From NCBI GenBank assembly GCA_947446575.1, contig CANFHC010000021.1, forward strand, positions 1-51,717: a stretch of DNA of 51,717 bases, read 5' to 3'. The notes under the pieces were generated by a model. That model worked only from the letters and a program-made list of their open reading frames with translations. It did no database searches and was not told the DNA's origin. This document shows, piece after piece, positions 1-8,364 of the stretch; position 1 is the first letter of the stretch; each line of letters begins with the position of its first letter. This stretch comes from Bacteriovoracaceae bacterium (lineage in GTDB: Bacteria > Bdellovibrionota > Bacteriovoracia > Bacteriovoracales > Bacteriovoracaceae). The position numbers and the translations under genes are program-made.

Positions 1-894
1 AAAACTTTTCTTTATTATGGAAGCATCCTCCGAACTCATCTCTACCCGCACTTTGCTAAGATGAATCTTTCGGAAATTACCGAAGAGCATGGCATGAGTT
101 TAATGGGGGCACTCAAGAAAACTCACAGTGCTAAGGGAATTAAAAATATTTGGATTGTATTAAAGGGAGTTATCAACAAAGCTCGAAAAGACAAACTCAT
201 TCCGTTCGATCCTTTTGAAGATATTAAAAAACCAAGGCCCGACCTAGTTCAAGATAACTTCTGGATAAAGGTCGAGATCAATCAGTTCTTAATGGCAAAC
301 AAGCACGACCAGCTTCTCCCCTTTTTCTTCGTGGCGATTCATACAGGTCTCAGACTTGCTGAACTCTGCGGCCTTCGATGGGATCGCATCGACTTTGTGA
401 ACAATCAAATTTCTGTGACTCGTACTAGAGATAAGTTTGGATCAAAAGAAACGACCAAAACAAAGATAAAAAGATTTGTTCCTATGACTAATGAAGTGAG
501 GATTTTGCTTATATCGCTTTTCAAAGCGAATCATAGAAATAATCCGTATATCTTTCTTGAGAGCGACGGCACAGAAGTTAAATACGCCCATATCTACAGG
601 CGATTTCATAAAGCTCAAGACAAAGCAGGAATCACCAATAAAATTCGCTTCCATGACCTAAGACACAGCTTTGCTTCGAACTACATGATGAACGGTGGAA
701 ATGTTTTTGATCTGCAAAAACTTCTAGGCCACACCGATATTAAAATGACGATGAGATATGCTCACTTCACGCCCGATCATCTTCAAGGTTCAATTAAATT
801 TATGAATATGACTGGAGAAAACAGTGAGGTCATCCCTGTTTTAGACCTGCGAGAAACAAATGTAATGGATAAGCTTACGATTCTAGGTAGTTAA
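1..894 (+). CDS. Tyrosine recombinase/phage-type integrase, 5' end outside window
   Basis: Site-specific recombinase that cuts and rejoins DNA through a covalent 3'-phosphotyrosine. The first ATG in frame is at 61, but the frame is open from base 1, and the residues before that ATG (FLYYGSILRTHLYPHFAK) read like the SAM-like core-binding domain of an integrase, so the real start lies left of the window. The catalytic set is complete: Arg in HTGLRLAELCGLRW, then HDLRHSF (His-x-x-Arg), then LLGH, then the nucleophile Tyr in MRYAHF. The gene ends 6 bp before the 3' end of a tRNA-Leu gene transcribed towards it, the usual place for an integrase of a tRNA-integrated island or prophage. The family is certain; the specific element is unknown because it lies outside. 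Confidence 0.93.
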   Translation, partial: KTFLYYGSILRTHLYPHFAKMNLSEITEEHGMSLMGALKKTHSAKGIKNIWIVLKGVINKARKDKLIPFDPFEDIKKPRPDLVQDNFWIKVEINQFLMANKHDQLLPFFFVAIHTGLRLAELCGLRWDRIDFVNNQISVTRTRDKFGSKETTKTKIKRFVPMTNEVRILLISLFKANHRNNPYIFLESDGTEVKYAHIYRRFHKAQDKAGITNKIRFHDLRHSFASNYMMNGGNVFDLQKLLGHTDIKMTMRYAHFTPDHLQGSIKFMNMTGENSEVIPVLDLRETNVMDKLTILGS

Positions 895-900
895 AAAAGA

Positions 901-983
901 TGGTGCCCTGCGAGGGACTTGAACCCCCACGCTTGCGCACCAGATCCTAAGTCTGGCGTGTCTGCCAATTTCACCAGCAGGGC
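901..983 (-). tRNA. tRNA-Leu (anticodon UAG)
   Basis: On the minus strand the acceptor arms GCCCTGC (977-983) and GCAGGGC (905-911) pair perfectly, followed by a discriminator A (904) and an encoded CCA (901-903). The anticodon stem-loop reads CCAGA-CTTAGGA-TCTGG, giving anticodon TAG, which reads CUA and other CUN leucine codons. A T-arm with GTTCAAGTC is present, and the extended variable region fits a class II tRNA such as Leu. The 3' end faces the integrase gene. Confidence 0.96.
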
Positions 984-1042
984 GTCGATTTGTGTGAGGT
1001 ATTTTTACTCAAAATGCGTTGGACTGACAAGCGAAATTTGAC

Positions 1043-3517
1043 TTAAGCCGCTTTTTTCTCGGTATTACTTAGCTTTTTTTCAACTTCGGCCAGTTTAGTG
1101 GCCATAATATTGTTCTCTTGCTTCAATTTTAAGATCTCTTTCTTTCGTTCAGCTAAGTCTGTGGCAGCGTCTGCAATGCGCGCATTAGCCGATTCTAGCT
1201 GTTTTATATAAACCTCATTACTCTTTACGGCCGAAGCCGCAGGGGCTGCTTTTTTACGCTGAGATTCATCTAATTGAGCTAAAGAGAATTTCAGTTTTTG
1301 CTCTAGTTTTTTAAGCTCTATCGATTGAAGTTTGTATTTTTCTTCGAGGATTTTTTTATCCGTCGTGATGTTTTGAAGTTGAGCGATTTGTTCTGAATCT
1401 TTGACAACAGTAACCATTGGTTTTTCATCGCGAAGTTTAGCGTATTTTTCTCTTTCTTCAAAAAGCTTAGCTTCAACATCGATGCGCTCCTGTTTAAATT
1501 TTTCAATTAAACTTTGGGCCATTTGAATATTCCTTTTTAAAATGAGTATCTCTTTGTCTTTTTTTGCTGTCGAATCGTTATCTTTTTTGTCCATATTGTC
1601 GCTAATAATATTGATCTTATTATTGGCAAGATCAAGTCTCGCGGTAAGACTCTTGTTTTCAGCTAACATTTGCTCTAATTTTTCTTCGTTGGTATGATCA
1701 CTGCTATTAGAAAAATCAACCTTCAGAGCTTTAATTCGGTCTTCAAGGGCCTTTGCTCTTTCATCTTTAGACTGAATAATTAATTCTAAATCGGATCTTT
1801 GCTTAGCTGCCATTTTTTCTTTATTTTTCATTATCTCGACAGTTTTTTTCAGAGCATTTTTTAATTCAGATAATTCTAAATGTTGCGAATCACTTAAATC
1901 TGAAACTTTATTGACCGCTTTGGTTTCTACGAGCTCAGCTCTCATCTTAATCATTTCAAGTTTCATTTGTTCCATGATTTTTTTCATGCGAACAACTTGC
2001 CCCTCTAATTTTTCTCGAGCGGAAATATTCGCATGATTAACTTTTCCATTTTCAAAATGTCGAGTAAGGACCTCTTCTAGCTTTTCTTTTTGAAGAACTT
2101 CGTTAATCACAGCTTCTTCTACAATCGCTTTAATGAAGGCGCTTACATCTTCAGAATTAACATCTAATTGAGAGGACACAGCTCTGAGAATATCATCTTC
2201 TACAACTTTTTTTCCGCCGCCTTTGATAATTTTGACTTCTTTTTCAATTTTATCCACTAGTCTAGAGCGCTTAACTTTCCACTCTTCTTCGTTTAAGTTA
2301 TCACTCCAGCCTTTCAAAGCTGTTTGATCATTGCTGTCATCATCAGTTTTTCCATCTTTGATTCGAAGTACTTCTGAAATATCTGCAAGTGATTTGCTTC
2401 CTAAAATTGTTTGAATACTACTCATATGGGCATCAAGATTTGAATTGGCTATATTTTGCACATACTCACTTAAGCCATTATAAAGATCATCATCACAAAG
2501 AAGTTTGATAATAAAATTCTTAATCTCATCATCTAATTCTTTTATTGCCTCTTGTCTCGGATAATGAGTCAGATAATCGTCAATACCTTCAAGAGTTAAG
2601 CTTGAGAGCTCGGGTGGAATTTCTTCATTGCTTCTATAATTCTTTATAAAAAGAGTGAATTTTCTAGCAAGTTTTAGCTTTAGAGCTTCATCATTATTAA
2701 CTTTTTTCGGCTCATAAAAAATCGGTTCTCCTGCTTCATCCATACGATTAATGACTTCTGCAGAGCTTTCAGAATCAGTTCTAAGAGCAACCTCTGTAAA
2801 GAAAAATGACTTATGAGTCCGCAACTTCTCTTCTTTAAACCACAGTGCAGAAAAACTTAATCTCTCTCTTTTTTGAAAATAATTTAAATCAAAGTAATTC
2901 GTATTACTGGAAAGATTTTTTAGGCTAGTAAGATCTTTTTTGAAACTATTCTCTGGAGCATTTAAAGAAATATCAATTGCAAATCCCACATCCGAATACG
3001 AAAATGAAACATCTAGCGGTGAATGATCTTCCAATTTCTCAACTAACTTTAAAGCATGAGTAAGTGTTGAATTTAAAAAGTTTCGAATTTTTTCAAAATC
3101 AAAATTGCTCTTATAAGCTTCAATAACAATGGTATCAATGAAATACCCCATATTAAGGAAGTCATGAATTTTTAATGTATAAATGTTGTGATAAGCTTGA
3201 GAATAGCGATCGACCAAATCAAATTCAGCAGAACCGAAATAATTGGTTAAAAGTGCTTTAACAACATCGGCCGTTAAATGTTTTTCATCTAAAAAAGCTC
3301 GTACATTACCTTCGCAAGTACTCGCTATTTGAACTTTTGTTTGAATTCTTGGAAGATTCGTTATCTCACTTAAATAGTCATCAACGATAAATTGATATTC
3401 TAAATTTTGGTCGTAGTTTTGACATAACTCAATTCCTGCTTCTTGAAAAAAAGCACCTAGCTGAGCATTGGCTTGCTCAGTTGAGATGAGGATTCTTTTT
3501 TTCAAGTTCTGACTCAA
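1043..3517 (-). CDS. Large coiled-coil protein of unknown function
   Basis: 824 residues, no signal peptide or membrane segment, so probably cytoplasmic. The N-terminal ~400 residues look globular; the opening KKRILISTEQANAQLGAFF resembles the first strand and helix of a receiver-like fold, but no phosphoacceptor motif was identified. An acidic linker (DDDSND, near residue 395) follows. From about residue 480 to the end the sequence is Lys/Glu-rich heptad-like coiled coil, broken by an Ala/Pro patch (KKAAPAASAV). A globular head with a long coiled coil recalls scaffold proteins such as myxobacterial FrzS/AglZ, but that is analogy only. It lies 16 bp downstream of the 3534-4415 gene on the same strand, so the two are probably co-transcribed. 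Function unknown. Confidence 0.8.
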   Translation of the reverse strand: MSQNLKKRILISTEQANAQLGAFFQEAGIELCQNYDQNLEYQFIVDDYLSEITNLPRIQTKVQIASTCEGNVRAFLDEKHLTADVVKALLTNYFGSAEFDLVDRYSQAYHNIYTLKIHDFLNMGYFIDTIVIEAYKSNFDFEKIRNFLNSTLTHALKLVEKLEDHSPLDVSFSYSDVGFAIDISLNAPENSFKKDLTSLKNLSSNTNYFDLNYFQKRERLSFSALWFKEEKLRTHKSFFFTEVALRTDSESSAEVINRMDEAGEPIFYEPKKVNNDEALKLKLARKFTLFIKNYRSNEEIPPELSSLTLEGIDDYLTHYPRQEAIKELDDEIKNFIIKLLCDDDLYNGLSEYVQNIANSNLDAHMSSIQTILGSKSLADISEVLRIKDGKTDDDSNDQTALKGWSDNLNEEEWKVKRSRLVDKIEKEVKIIKGGGKKVVEDDILRAVSSQLDVNSEDVSAFIKAIVEEAVINEVLQKEKLEEVLTRHFENGKVNHANISAREKLEGQVVRMKKIMEQMKLEMIKMRAELVETKAVNKVSDLSDSQHLELSELKNALKKTVEIMKNKEKMAAKQRSDLELIIQSKDERAKALEDRIKALKVDFSNSSDHTNEEKLEQMLAENKSLTARLDLANNKINIISDNMDKKDNDSTAKKDKEILILKRNIQMAQSLIEKFKQERIDVEAKLFEEREKYAKLRDEKPMVTVVKDSEQIAQLQNITTDKKILEEKYKLQSIELKKLEQKLKFSLAQLDESQRKKAAPAASAVKSNEVYIKQLESANARIADAATDLAERKKEILKLKQENNIMATKLAEVEKKLSNTEKKAA

Positions 3518-3533
3518 GTGATTCCCTTTTTTC

Positions 3534-4415
3534 CTATGCGCTCAAAGACGCTTCTCTTTGTTTTGTCTTAACTAAATACCGCTTTAGTCTTTTTAGAGTT
3601 TTTTTCTCACAAAAAAAACTGTCTTCATTTATTTCACAGAAAAGAGTTCTCTTAATTTCTTTCCCATATGGATAGTGGTTGCACAAAGCGACCAGCACTA
3701 ATTCCAATTCCGTCATTTCGTTTTTATTAATACTTTGAACTCCAGTTCCATCATATCGTTCAGAGAGCAACATATTCTTTTGAACATATATTTTTTTGAG
3801 ATAATTTTTATCTTCGCTTGATAAGGCACTGGTCCCTCTTATATTTTCTAACTTCTCTTTCAAGGTTGGAAGAGGATCAATTTTTTCGATACTCATTAGA
3901 TTTATAAATGTTTCATTAAATAATTTTTTTAAGTAAGCATCATCGTAATATCCCAAGAGAAAAGCACATAATGTGTAATTGCTCGCAATAGTTAGGCTTC
4001 GCTTAAATAAATCGATATCGATTTCTAAAAATTCTCTGGTCTCTTCACTATTTAAACTAGAAAAAGCGATCCATAAACATAGGTCAATTTCAAATTGTGA
4101 AAAACCTGGACTTGAAAATTTCGTTGAGCAAAGTTCAATGATTGATTCTCTCCATTGTCCTTTTTCTCTCACTAATATTTCTTTGGCGTGGGACTCTAAT
4201 ATTTCTAAAAAATCGTATTGGAGTTGATAATCGATAGAATCTTCTATGAATAATGCACAATCAGCTTTGAATAATTTTTCGATTAATTTAAAATTTAAAA
4301 AATCTGATTTAGCTGAAATTAAAACACGACTTCCTAATTTTTGTTTCCAAAAAATATTTCCAGGCGAAAGGATTAGTCCGTTTAGGTGTTTTAAATTTAG
4401 TTCCATTTCTGCCAA
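3534..4415 (-). CDS. Possible degenerate HD-GYP-like protein
   Basis: 293 residues, no signal peptide. Not recognised as a known family overall. Residues 219-225 read ERYDGTG, followed by a segment with a run ELELVLVAL; this matches the ERYDGxGYP and following helix of HD-GYP cyclic-di-GMP phosphodiesterases (compare HHERYDGRGYP in the intact HD-GYP encoded at 21302-22033). The preceding His is missing (LLSERYDG) and the catalytic HDxGK is absent; the corresponding place may be LLGYYDDAYLKK near residue 155. If related, it would be a non-catalytic sensor or protein-binding domain rather than an enzyme. It is the first gene of a pair with the coiled-coil gene downstream. The domain assignment is tentative. 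Confidence 0.7.
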   Translation of the reverse strand: MAEMELNLKHLNGLILSPGNIFWKQKLGSRVLISAKSDFLNFKLIEKLFKADCALFIEDSIDYQLQYDFLEILESHAKEILVREKGQWRESIIELCSTKFSSPGFSQFEIDLCLWIAFSSLNSEETREFLEIDIDLFKRSLTIASNYTLCAFLLGYYDDAYLKKLFNETFINLMSIEKIDPLPTLKEKLENIRGTSALSSEDKNYLKKIYVQKNMLLSERYDGTGVQSINKNEMTELELVLVALCNHYPYGKEIKRTLFCEINEDSFFCEKKTLKRLKRYLVKTKQREASLSA

Positions 4416-4487
4416 AATATGCTCAATGGTTAGGTTTACTACCTAAGACTTTTCGGACCAAAATGAAATAGATTGAATGAAATTCCA

Positions 4488-4542
4488 AAAATTACTTCAA
4501 GAAAATCCCCCTTTTGAGAGGGGATTTTCTTGAAGTAATTTT
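4488..4542 (-). terminator. Strong hairpin terminator after the opp operon
   Basis: Perfect 23-bp inverted repeat (arms 4488-4510 and 4520-4542) with a 9-nt loop. The arms have a CCCC/GGGG core and A-rich outer ends that become a U tract in the transcript. It starts 3 bp past the oppF stop codon, and its symmetry would also stop transcription from the other direction. Confidence 0.88.
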
Positions 4543-4544
4543 GA

Positions 4545-5519
4545 TTATTGAATCGGATTATAACAACGGTATTGATGAGTAGGTGACTGATTTGTTATGG
4601 GTGGAAAGTTTTTACGACACTCTTCTGTGGCATTCCAACATCTTGGGTTGAAGTGACATCCAGATGGTGGGTTCATTGGACTTGGGATATCTCCCTCCAA
4701 AATAATTCTTCCCGCTCTACCTTCAGTACTTGCGTGAGGAATAGCCGAGAAAAGTGCTTTAGTATACGGATGTTTCGCATGCCCATAAAGCTCGCTTGAT
4801 TCCGCTACTTCAATCATATTTCCCAAATACATAACTGCTACTCTATTTGAGATGTATTCAACGACCTTAAGATCGTGAGCAATAAAGAGAAAAGTTAAAC
4901 CAAGATCGCGTTGCAAATCCATCAAAAGATTTACCACTTGCGCTTGTACCGATACATCCAGTGCTGAAACTGGTTCATCGCAGACAATAAATTCTGGTTC
5001 AACAGCAAGTGCGCGAGCAATACAAATACGTTGTCTTTGCCCACCAGAGAATTCATGTGGATATTTATTAAGAGCATCGGCCGGAAGTTGAACTTGGTTT
5101 AAAAGTTCAAGCAAACGAGCTCTTCTGCTGGCCTTTTCAGTATGTAGTCCGTGAATTTCCATCGGCTCTGCTAAAATATCTCCAACAGTCATCCTTGGAT
5201 TTAATGAAGCATATGGATCTTGAAAAATAATCTGCATTTTTCTTCTCACTGCTCTCATTTGAGCAGGAGTGTAATCAACGATATTTTTTCCGTTGAAAAT
5301 AATTTCACCTGAAGTTGGTTCAATCAATCTTAAAATTGATCTTCCCAGAGTTGTTTTTCCACAACCAGATTCTCCAACAAGACCAAGTGTCTCACCTTTT
5401 TTGATTTTGAAGCTTACATTATTTACAGCACTAACAGCGCCGATTTCTCTACCAAGAAGTCCGCCTTTTATCGGGAATTTCTTGCATAGATCTTTTACTT
5501 CAATTAAATACTCGCTCAT
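4545..5519 (-). CDS. oppF: Oligopeptide/dipeptide ABC importer ATPase, OppF/DppF type
   Basis: One of the two ATPases that power peptide import at the inner membrane. 324 residues, normal for the family. Walker [10 protein letters not shown] near residue 51, ABC signature FSGGQRQR, Walker [13 protein letters not shown], and the C-terminal oligopeptide-transporter extension with the cysteine motif GCHFNPRC typical of OppD/OppF (an Fe-S-associated extension in some members). It is the last gene of the oppABCDF order and lies 17 bp after oppD; a strong terminator follows. Whether it takes dipeptides or longer peptides cannot be read from the ATPase. Confidence 0.95.
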   Translation of the reverse strand: MSEYLIEVKDLCKKFPIKGGLLGREIGAVSAVNNVSFKIKKGETLGLVGESGCGKTTLGRSILRLIEPTSGEIIFNGKNIVDYTPAQMRAVRRKMQIIFQDPYASLNPRMTVGDILAEPMEIHGLHTEKASRRARLLELLNQVQLPADALNKYPHEFSGGQRQRICIARALAVEPEFIVCDEPVSALDVSVQAQVVNLLMDLQRDLGLTFLFIAHDLKVVEYISNRVAVMYLGNMIEVAESSELYGHAKHPYTKALFSAIPHASTEGRAGRIILEGDIPSPMNPPSGCHFNPRCWNATEECRKNFPPITNQSPTHQYRCYNPIQ

Positions 5520-5536
5520 ATTTCTAGTCCTTAAAA

Positions 5537-6532
5537 TTAATTGAGAGGGTTAAAGCATGCCACGTTGTGATCAACACCTTTAGACGGCTTCAACACTGGA
5601 TCTCCTTGAGATCCACGACAATCATCAGTTACTTTCGAACATCTATCTTGAAAATTACATCCCTTGGGTAAGTTAAAAAGCGATGGGACCATTCCTTCAA
5701 TTGTTTGAAGACGTTCTTTTCTATGTCCACTAGTTGAATCGAATGATGGAATTGAATCCATTAATCCTTTCGTGTAGGGATGAGCGGGGTGGTTGAAAAG
5801 AGTTTTTACATCTGCACTCTCAACAATTTGTCCGCAGTACATAACAGATACTGTGTCACATGTTTCAGCAACAACACCAAGATCATGAGTAATTAAAATA
5901 ATTCCCATTCCTAATTCTTTCTGAAGTTTTTTCATCAACTCTAAAATTTGAGCTTGAATCGTAACGTCGAGAGCAGTTGTAGGTTCATCTGCAATTAAAA
6001 TATCTGGCTCGCACGAAAGTGCGATCGCGATCATTACACGTTGTCTCATCCCACCAGAAAGTTGATGAGGGTATTCTTTAACTCTTTTTTCCGGAGATGG
6101 AATCCCCACTAGGCGAAGCATGTCGACAGCTTTAGCAGCCCTTTCACTTGCTGAAAGATGAGTTTGGTGAAGTTCAATAACTTCTTCAATTTGATTTCCA
6201 ATTGTAAAAACTGGATTCAATGAGGTCATTGGCTCTTGGAAAATCATGGCAATTTTATTACCTCTGATTTTTCTCATTTCGCCTGGTTCCATATTAACTA
6301 GACTTTTCCCGTTGAAGAGAATTTGTCCACTGGCCACGCGTCCTGGAGGATTAGGAATTAATCCCATGATCGCTAGTGCCGTTACAGATTTTCCAGATCC
6401 AGACTCTCCAACGATTCCTAAAGTTTTACCTTTAAAAACGTCAAAGTTAACTCCGTTAACAGCTTTAACTGCTCCCCGGTCAGTTCTGAATTCAACTACG
6501 AGATCTTTTACTTCTAAAATTTTCTCAGTCAT
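5537..6532 (-). CDS. oppD: Oligopeptide/dipeptide ABC importer ATPase, OppD/DppD type
   Basis: Partner ATPase of OppF, forming the heterodimeric motor of the peptide importer. 331 residues. Walker [10 protein letters not shown]-loop in [11 protein letters not shown], signature [12 protein letters not shown], Walker [14 protein letters not shown]-loop LITHDLGVV, and the C-terminal cysteine motif GCNFQDRC. The start codon is directly adjacent to the stop of oppC (6533), implying translational coupling. The gene is not truncated and all nucleotide-binding motifs are intact. Confidence 0.95.
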   Translation of the reverse strand: MTEKILEVKDLVVEFRTDRGAVKAVNGVNFDVFKGKTLGIVGESGSGKSVTALAIMGLIPNPPGRVASGQILFNGKSLVNMEPGEMRKIRGNKIAMIFQEPMTSLNPVFTIGNQIEEVIELHQTHLSASERAAKAVDMLRLVGIPSPEKRVKEYPHQLSGGMRQRVMIAIALSCEPDILIADEPTTALDVTIQAQILELMKKLQKELGMGIILITHDLGVVAETCDTVSVMYCGQIVESADVKTLFNHPAHPYTKGLMDSIPSFDSTSGHRKERLQTIEGMVPSLFNLPKGCNFQDRCSKVTDDCRGSQGDPVLKPSKGVDHNVACFNPLN

Positions 6533-7405
6533 TTATTTCCCTTTCAATTTTGGATCGAGAGCATCACGAAGAGCGTCTCCCAAAACGTTAAATGCTAATA
6601 CGATAAAAAACATTGCCATTGTAGCGGCACCTAATTGCCACCAAACTCCGCGTCCAAGTTCCAGCTTTGCATCATCGATCATTCCTCCCCAGCTAGGGCG
6701 CCCAACAACACTTAATCCTAAGAAAGAGAGAATAACCTCTGCTTTAATTGCTGAATCAAAAGTTTGAGTAAAATTGATGATGAGTAAGTGAGAAACATTT
6801 GGCAAAATATGCTTTAAAAGTTTACGACTATTACTTGCTCCAAGTGCATTGGCAGCTTGAACATATTCGCGATCTTTATGCTTCATAACTTCCGCGCGGA
6901 TGATTCTACACAAACCAACCCAGCTCGTAAGTCCAAGCGACAAGAACACTGAAGTTGTTCCTTTCCCTAAGATAAAAGCGATTGCCACTAAAAGCATAAT
7001 CCCTGGAATAGAAGAAACCGTTGTGTAAAACCACACGATAATCTCATCTACTAATCCACCAAAAAATCCAGCAAGCATACCTAAACCAGCGCCGATGAAC
7101 ATACTGATCATCGAAACAACAATTCCAAGCATGACGGCAGTTTCCGTTGCTTTAATAACTTTTACAAAAACACTTCTTCCAAAGATGTCAGCTCCAAACC
7201 AAACAAGACTACTTGGTTCAGCATAAGAAGCGGCAACTTCTTTTCCCCAATCAGCAGCAAGTACGCCAATTGAAACTAAGAATGCTACAAAAAAGTATAT
7301 GCCCACTACTATAAGAGCAATCAGAGATAATTTATCTGATACGATCCTAGAAAGAGCACTTTTAAATAATGATGGTGATTGTTTTACATTTGATTGCATA
7401 TTCAT
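6533..7405 (-). CDS. oppC: Peptide ABC importer permease, OppC/DppC type
   Basis: Inner-membrane permease, 290 residues, forming the translocation channel with OppB. An N-terminal transmembrane segment (LSLIALIVVGIYFFVAFLV) is followed by the characteristic periplasmic region (FGADIFGRSVFVKVI), then five more hydrophobic segments and the EAA loop (EYVQAANALGASNSRKLLKHILPN), where the ATPase docks. Lies 3 bp from oppB and abuts oppD. Family assignment is secure; substrate length preference is not determined. Confidence 0.94.
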   Translation of the reverse strand: MNMQSNVKQSPSLFKSALSRIVSDKLSLIALIVVGIYFFVAFLVSIGVLAADWGKEVAASYAEPSSLVWFGADIFGRSVFVKVIKATETAVMLGIVVSMISMFIGAGLGMLAGFFGGLVDEIIVWFYTTVSSIPGIMLLVAIAFILGKGTTSVFLSLGLTSWVGLCRIIRAEVMKHKDREYVQAANALGASNSRKLLKHILPNVSHLLIINFTQTFDSAIKAEVILSFLGLSVVGRPSWGGMIDDAKLELGRGVWWQLGAATMAMFFIVLAFNVLGDALRDALDPKLKGK

Positions 7406-7408
7406 TTC

Positions 7409-8350
7409 CTACTTCAATCTCATTCTTGGATCGACCATGGTGTAGGCCACATCAGTGATAATACCAAAAAGCATAAAGCCAAGAGCACTCAAGATTGTCA
7501 TGGCCTTAATAACTGGAAAATCACTATTGTTAATAGCGTTGATAGTCATCGACCCTAAACCTGGAATACTAAAAAATGATTCCGCAAACAATAGCCCCAA
7601 AATCAATGTTGGAATTTGGATAATAATATTTGTTAGAATAGGAATCATTGAATTTTTAAGAACATGTTTAAACATGATCACCATTTCGTTTAAACCTTTC
7701 GAGCGAGCAGTTCGAACATAGTCTTGGTAAACTTCATCTAAGATGACTGTTCGATAAAACCTAGTATCTGCACCGAATGAAATAAAAGTATAAAGAATTA
7801 CTGGCAAGATGACATAAGGAACGAATCCCGGAAAACCGCGCTCATAACCTGAAATCTCAAACCATCCTAACTTATAACCGAAATAATATTGCCCAAACAA
7901 CACGACTGCTAAACTTGGAATACTCATTCCACCAATTGAAACAATAAGCATAACCTTATCGATTAATTTACCTCTGTAAAAGGCAACCAAAAGGGCTAGT
8001 GAAATCGCAACAATATTTGAGATTATAAATAAGGGACCAGTAATTGAAAGTGAAGGCCCTGCTCCATTTTTAATCATCTCATAAATATTTTGTTTCGTTG
8101 CCCACGAATAGCCAAAATCAAAAGTGAAAGAAGATTTAACGATATCAAAGTATTGAACGATAAACGATCTATCCAATCCTAGCTCATGATGAAGCTGATC
8201 AATTTGAATTTGAGTTGCGTGTTTTCCTAGCAAAATAAATGCAGGATCTGGTGCAACCAAGTTAAATAAAACGAAAATAATTAAGCAGACTCCCAACAAT
8301 ACGGGAATCGTATAAAGGAGTCTGCGCAAAACGTAAGAATAAATATTCAT
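7409..8350 (-). CDS. oppB: Peptide ABC importer permease, OppB/DppB type
   Basis: Inner-membrane permease partner of OppC, 313 residues. Starts with the family-typical first membrane segment (LRRLLYTIPVLLGVCLIIFVLF), then a periplasmic loop with LGLDRSFIVQY, further membrane helices, and the EAA docking loop (DYVRTARSKGLNEMVIMFKHVLKN). 14 bp downstream of oppA and 3 bp upstream of oppC, so clearly part of the same operon. Confidence 0.94.
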   Translation of the reverse strand: MNIYSYVLRRLLYTIPVLLGVCLIIFVLFNLVAPDPAFILLGKHATQIQIDQLHHELGLDRSFIVQYFDIVKSSFTFDFGYSWATKQNIYEMIKNGAGPSLSITGPLFIISNIVAISLALLVAFYRGKLIDKVMLIVSIGGMSIPSLAVVLFGQYYFGYKLGWFEISGYERGFPGFVPYVILPVILYTFISFGADTRFYRTVILDEVYQDYVRTARSKGLNEMVIMFKHVLKNSMIPILTNIIIQIPTLILGLLFAESFFSIPGLGSMTINAINNSDFPVIKAMTILSALGFMLFGIITDVAYTMVDPRMRLK

Positions 8351-8364
8351 CTAAAGATCACCAA

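Noticed and set aside
6246-6767. 173-residue plus-strand frame over oppD/oppC
   Set aside because: Antisense to two well-conserved transporter genes; no ribosome site or recognisable domain.
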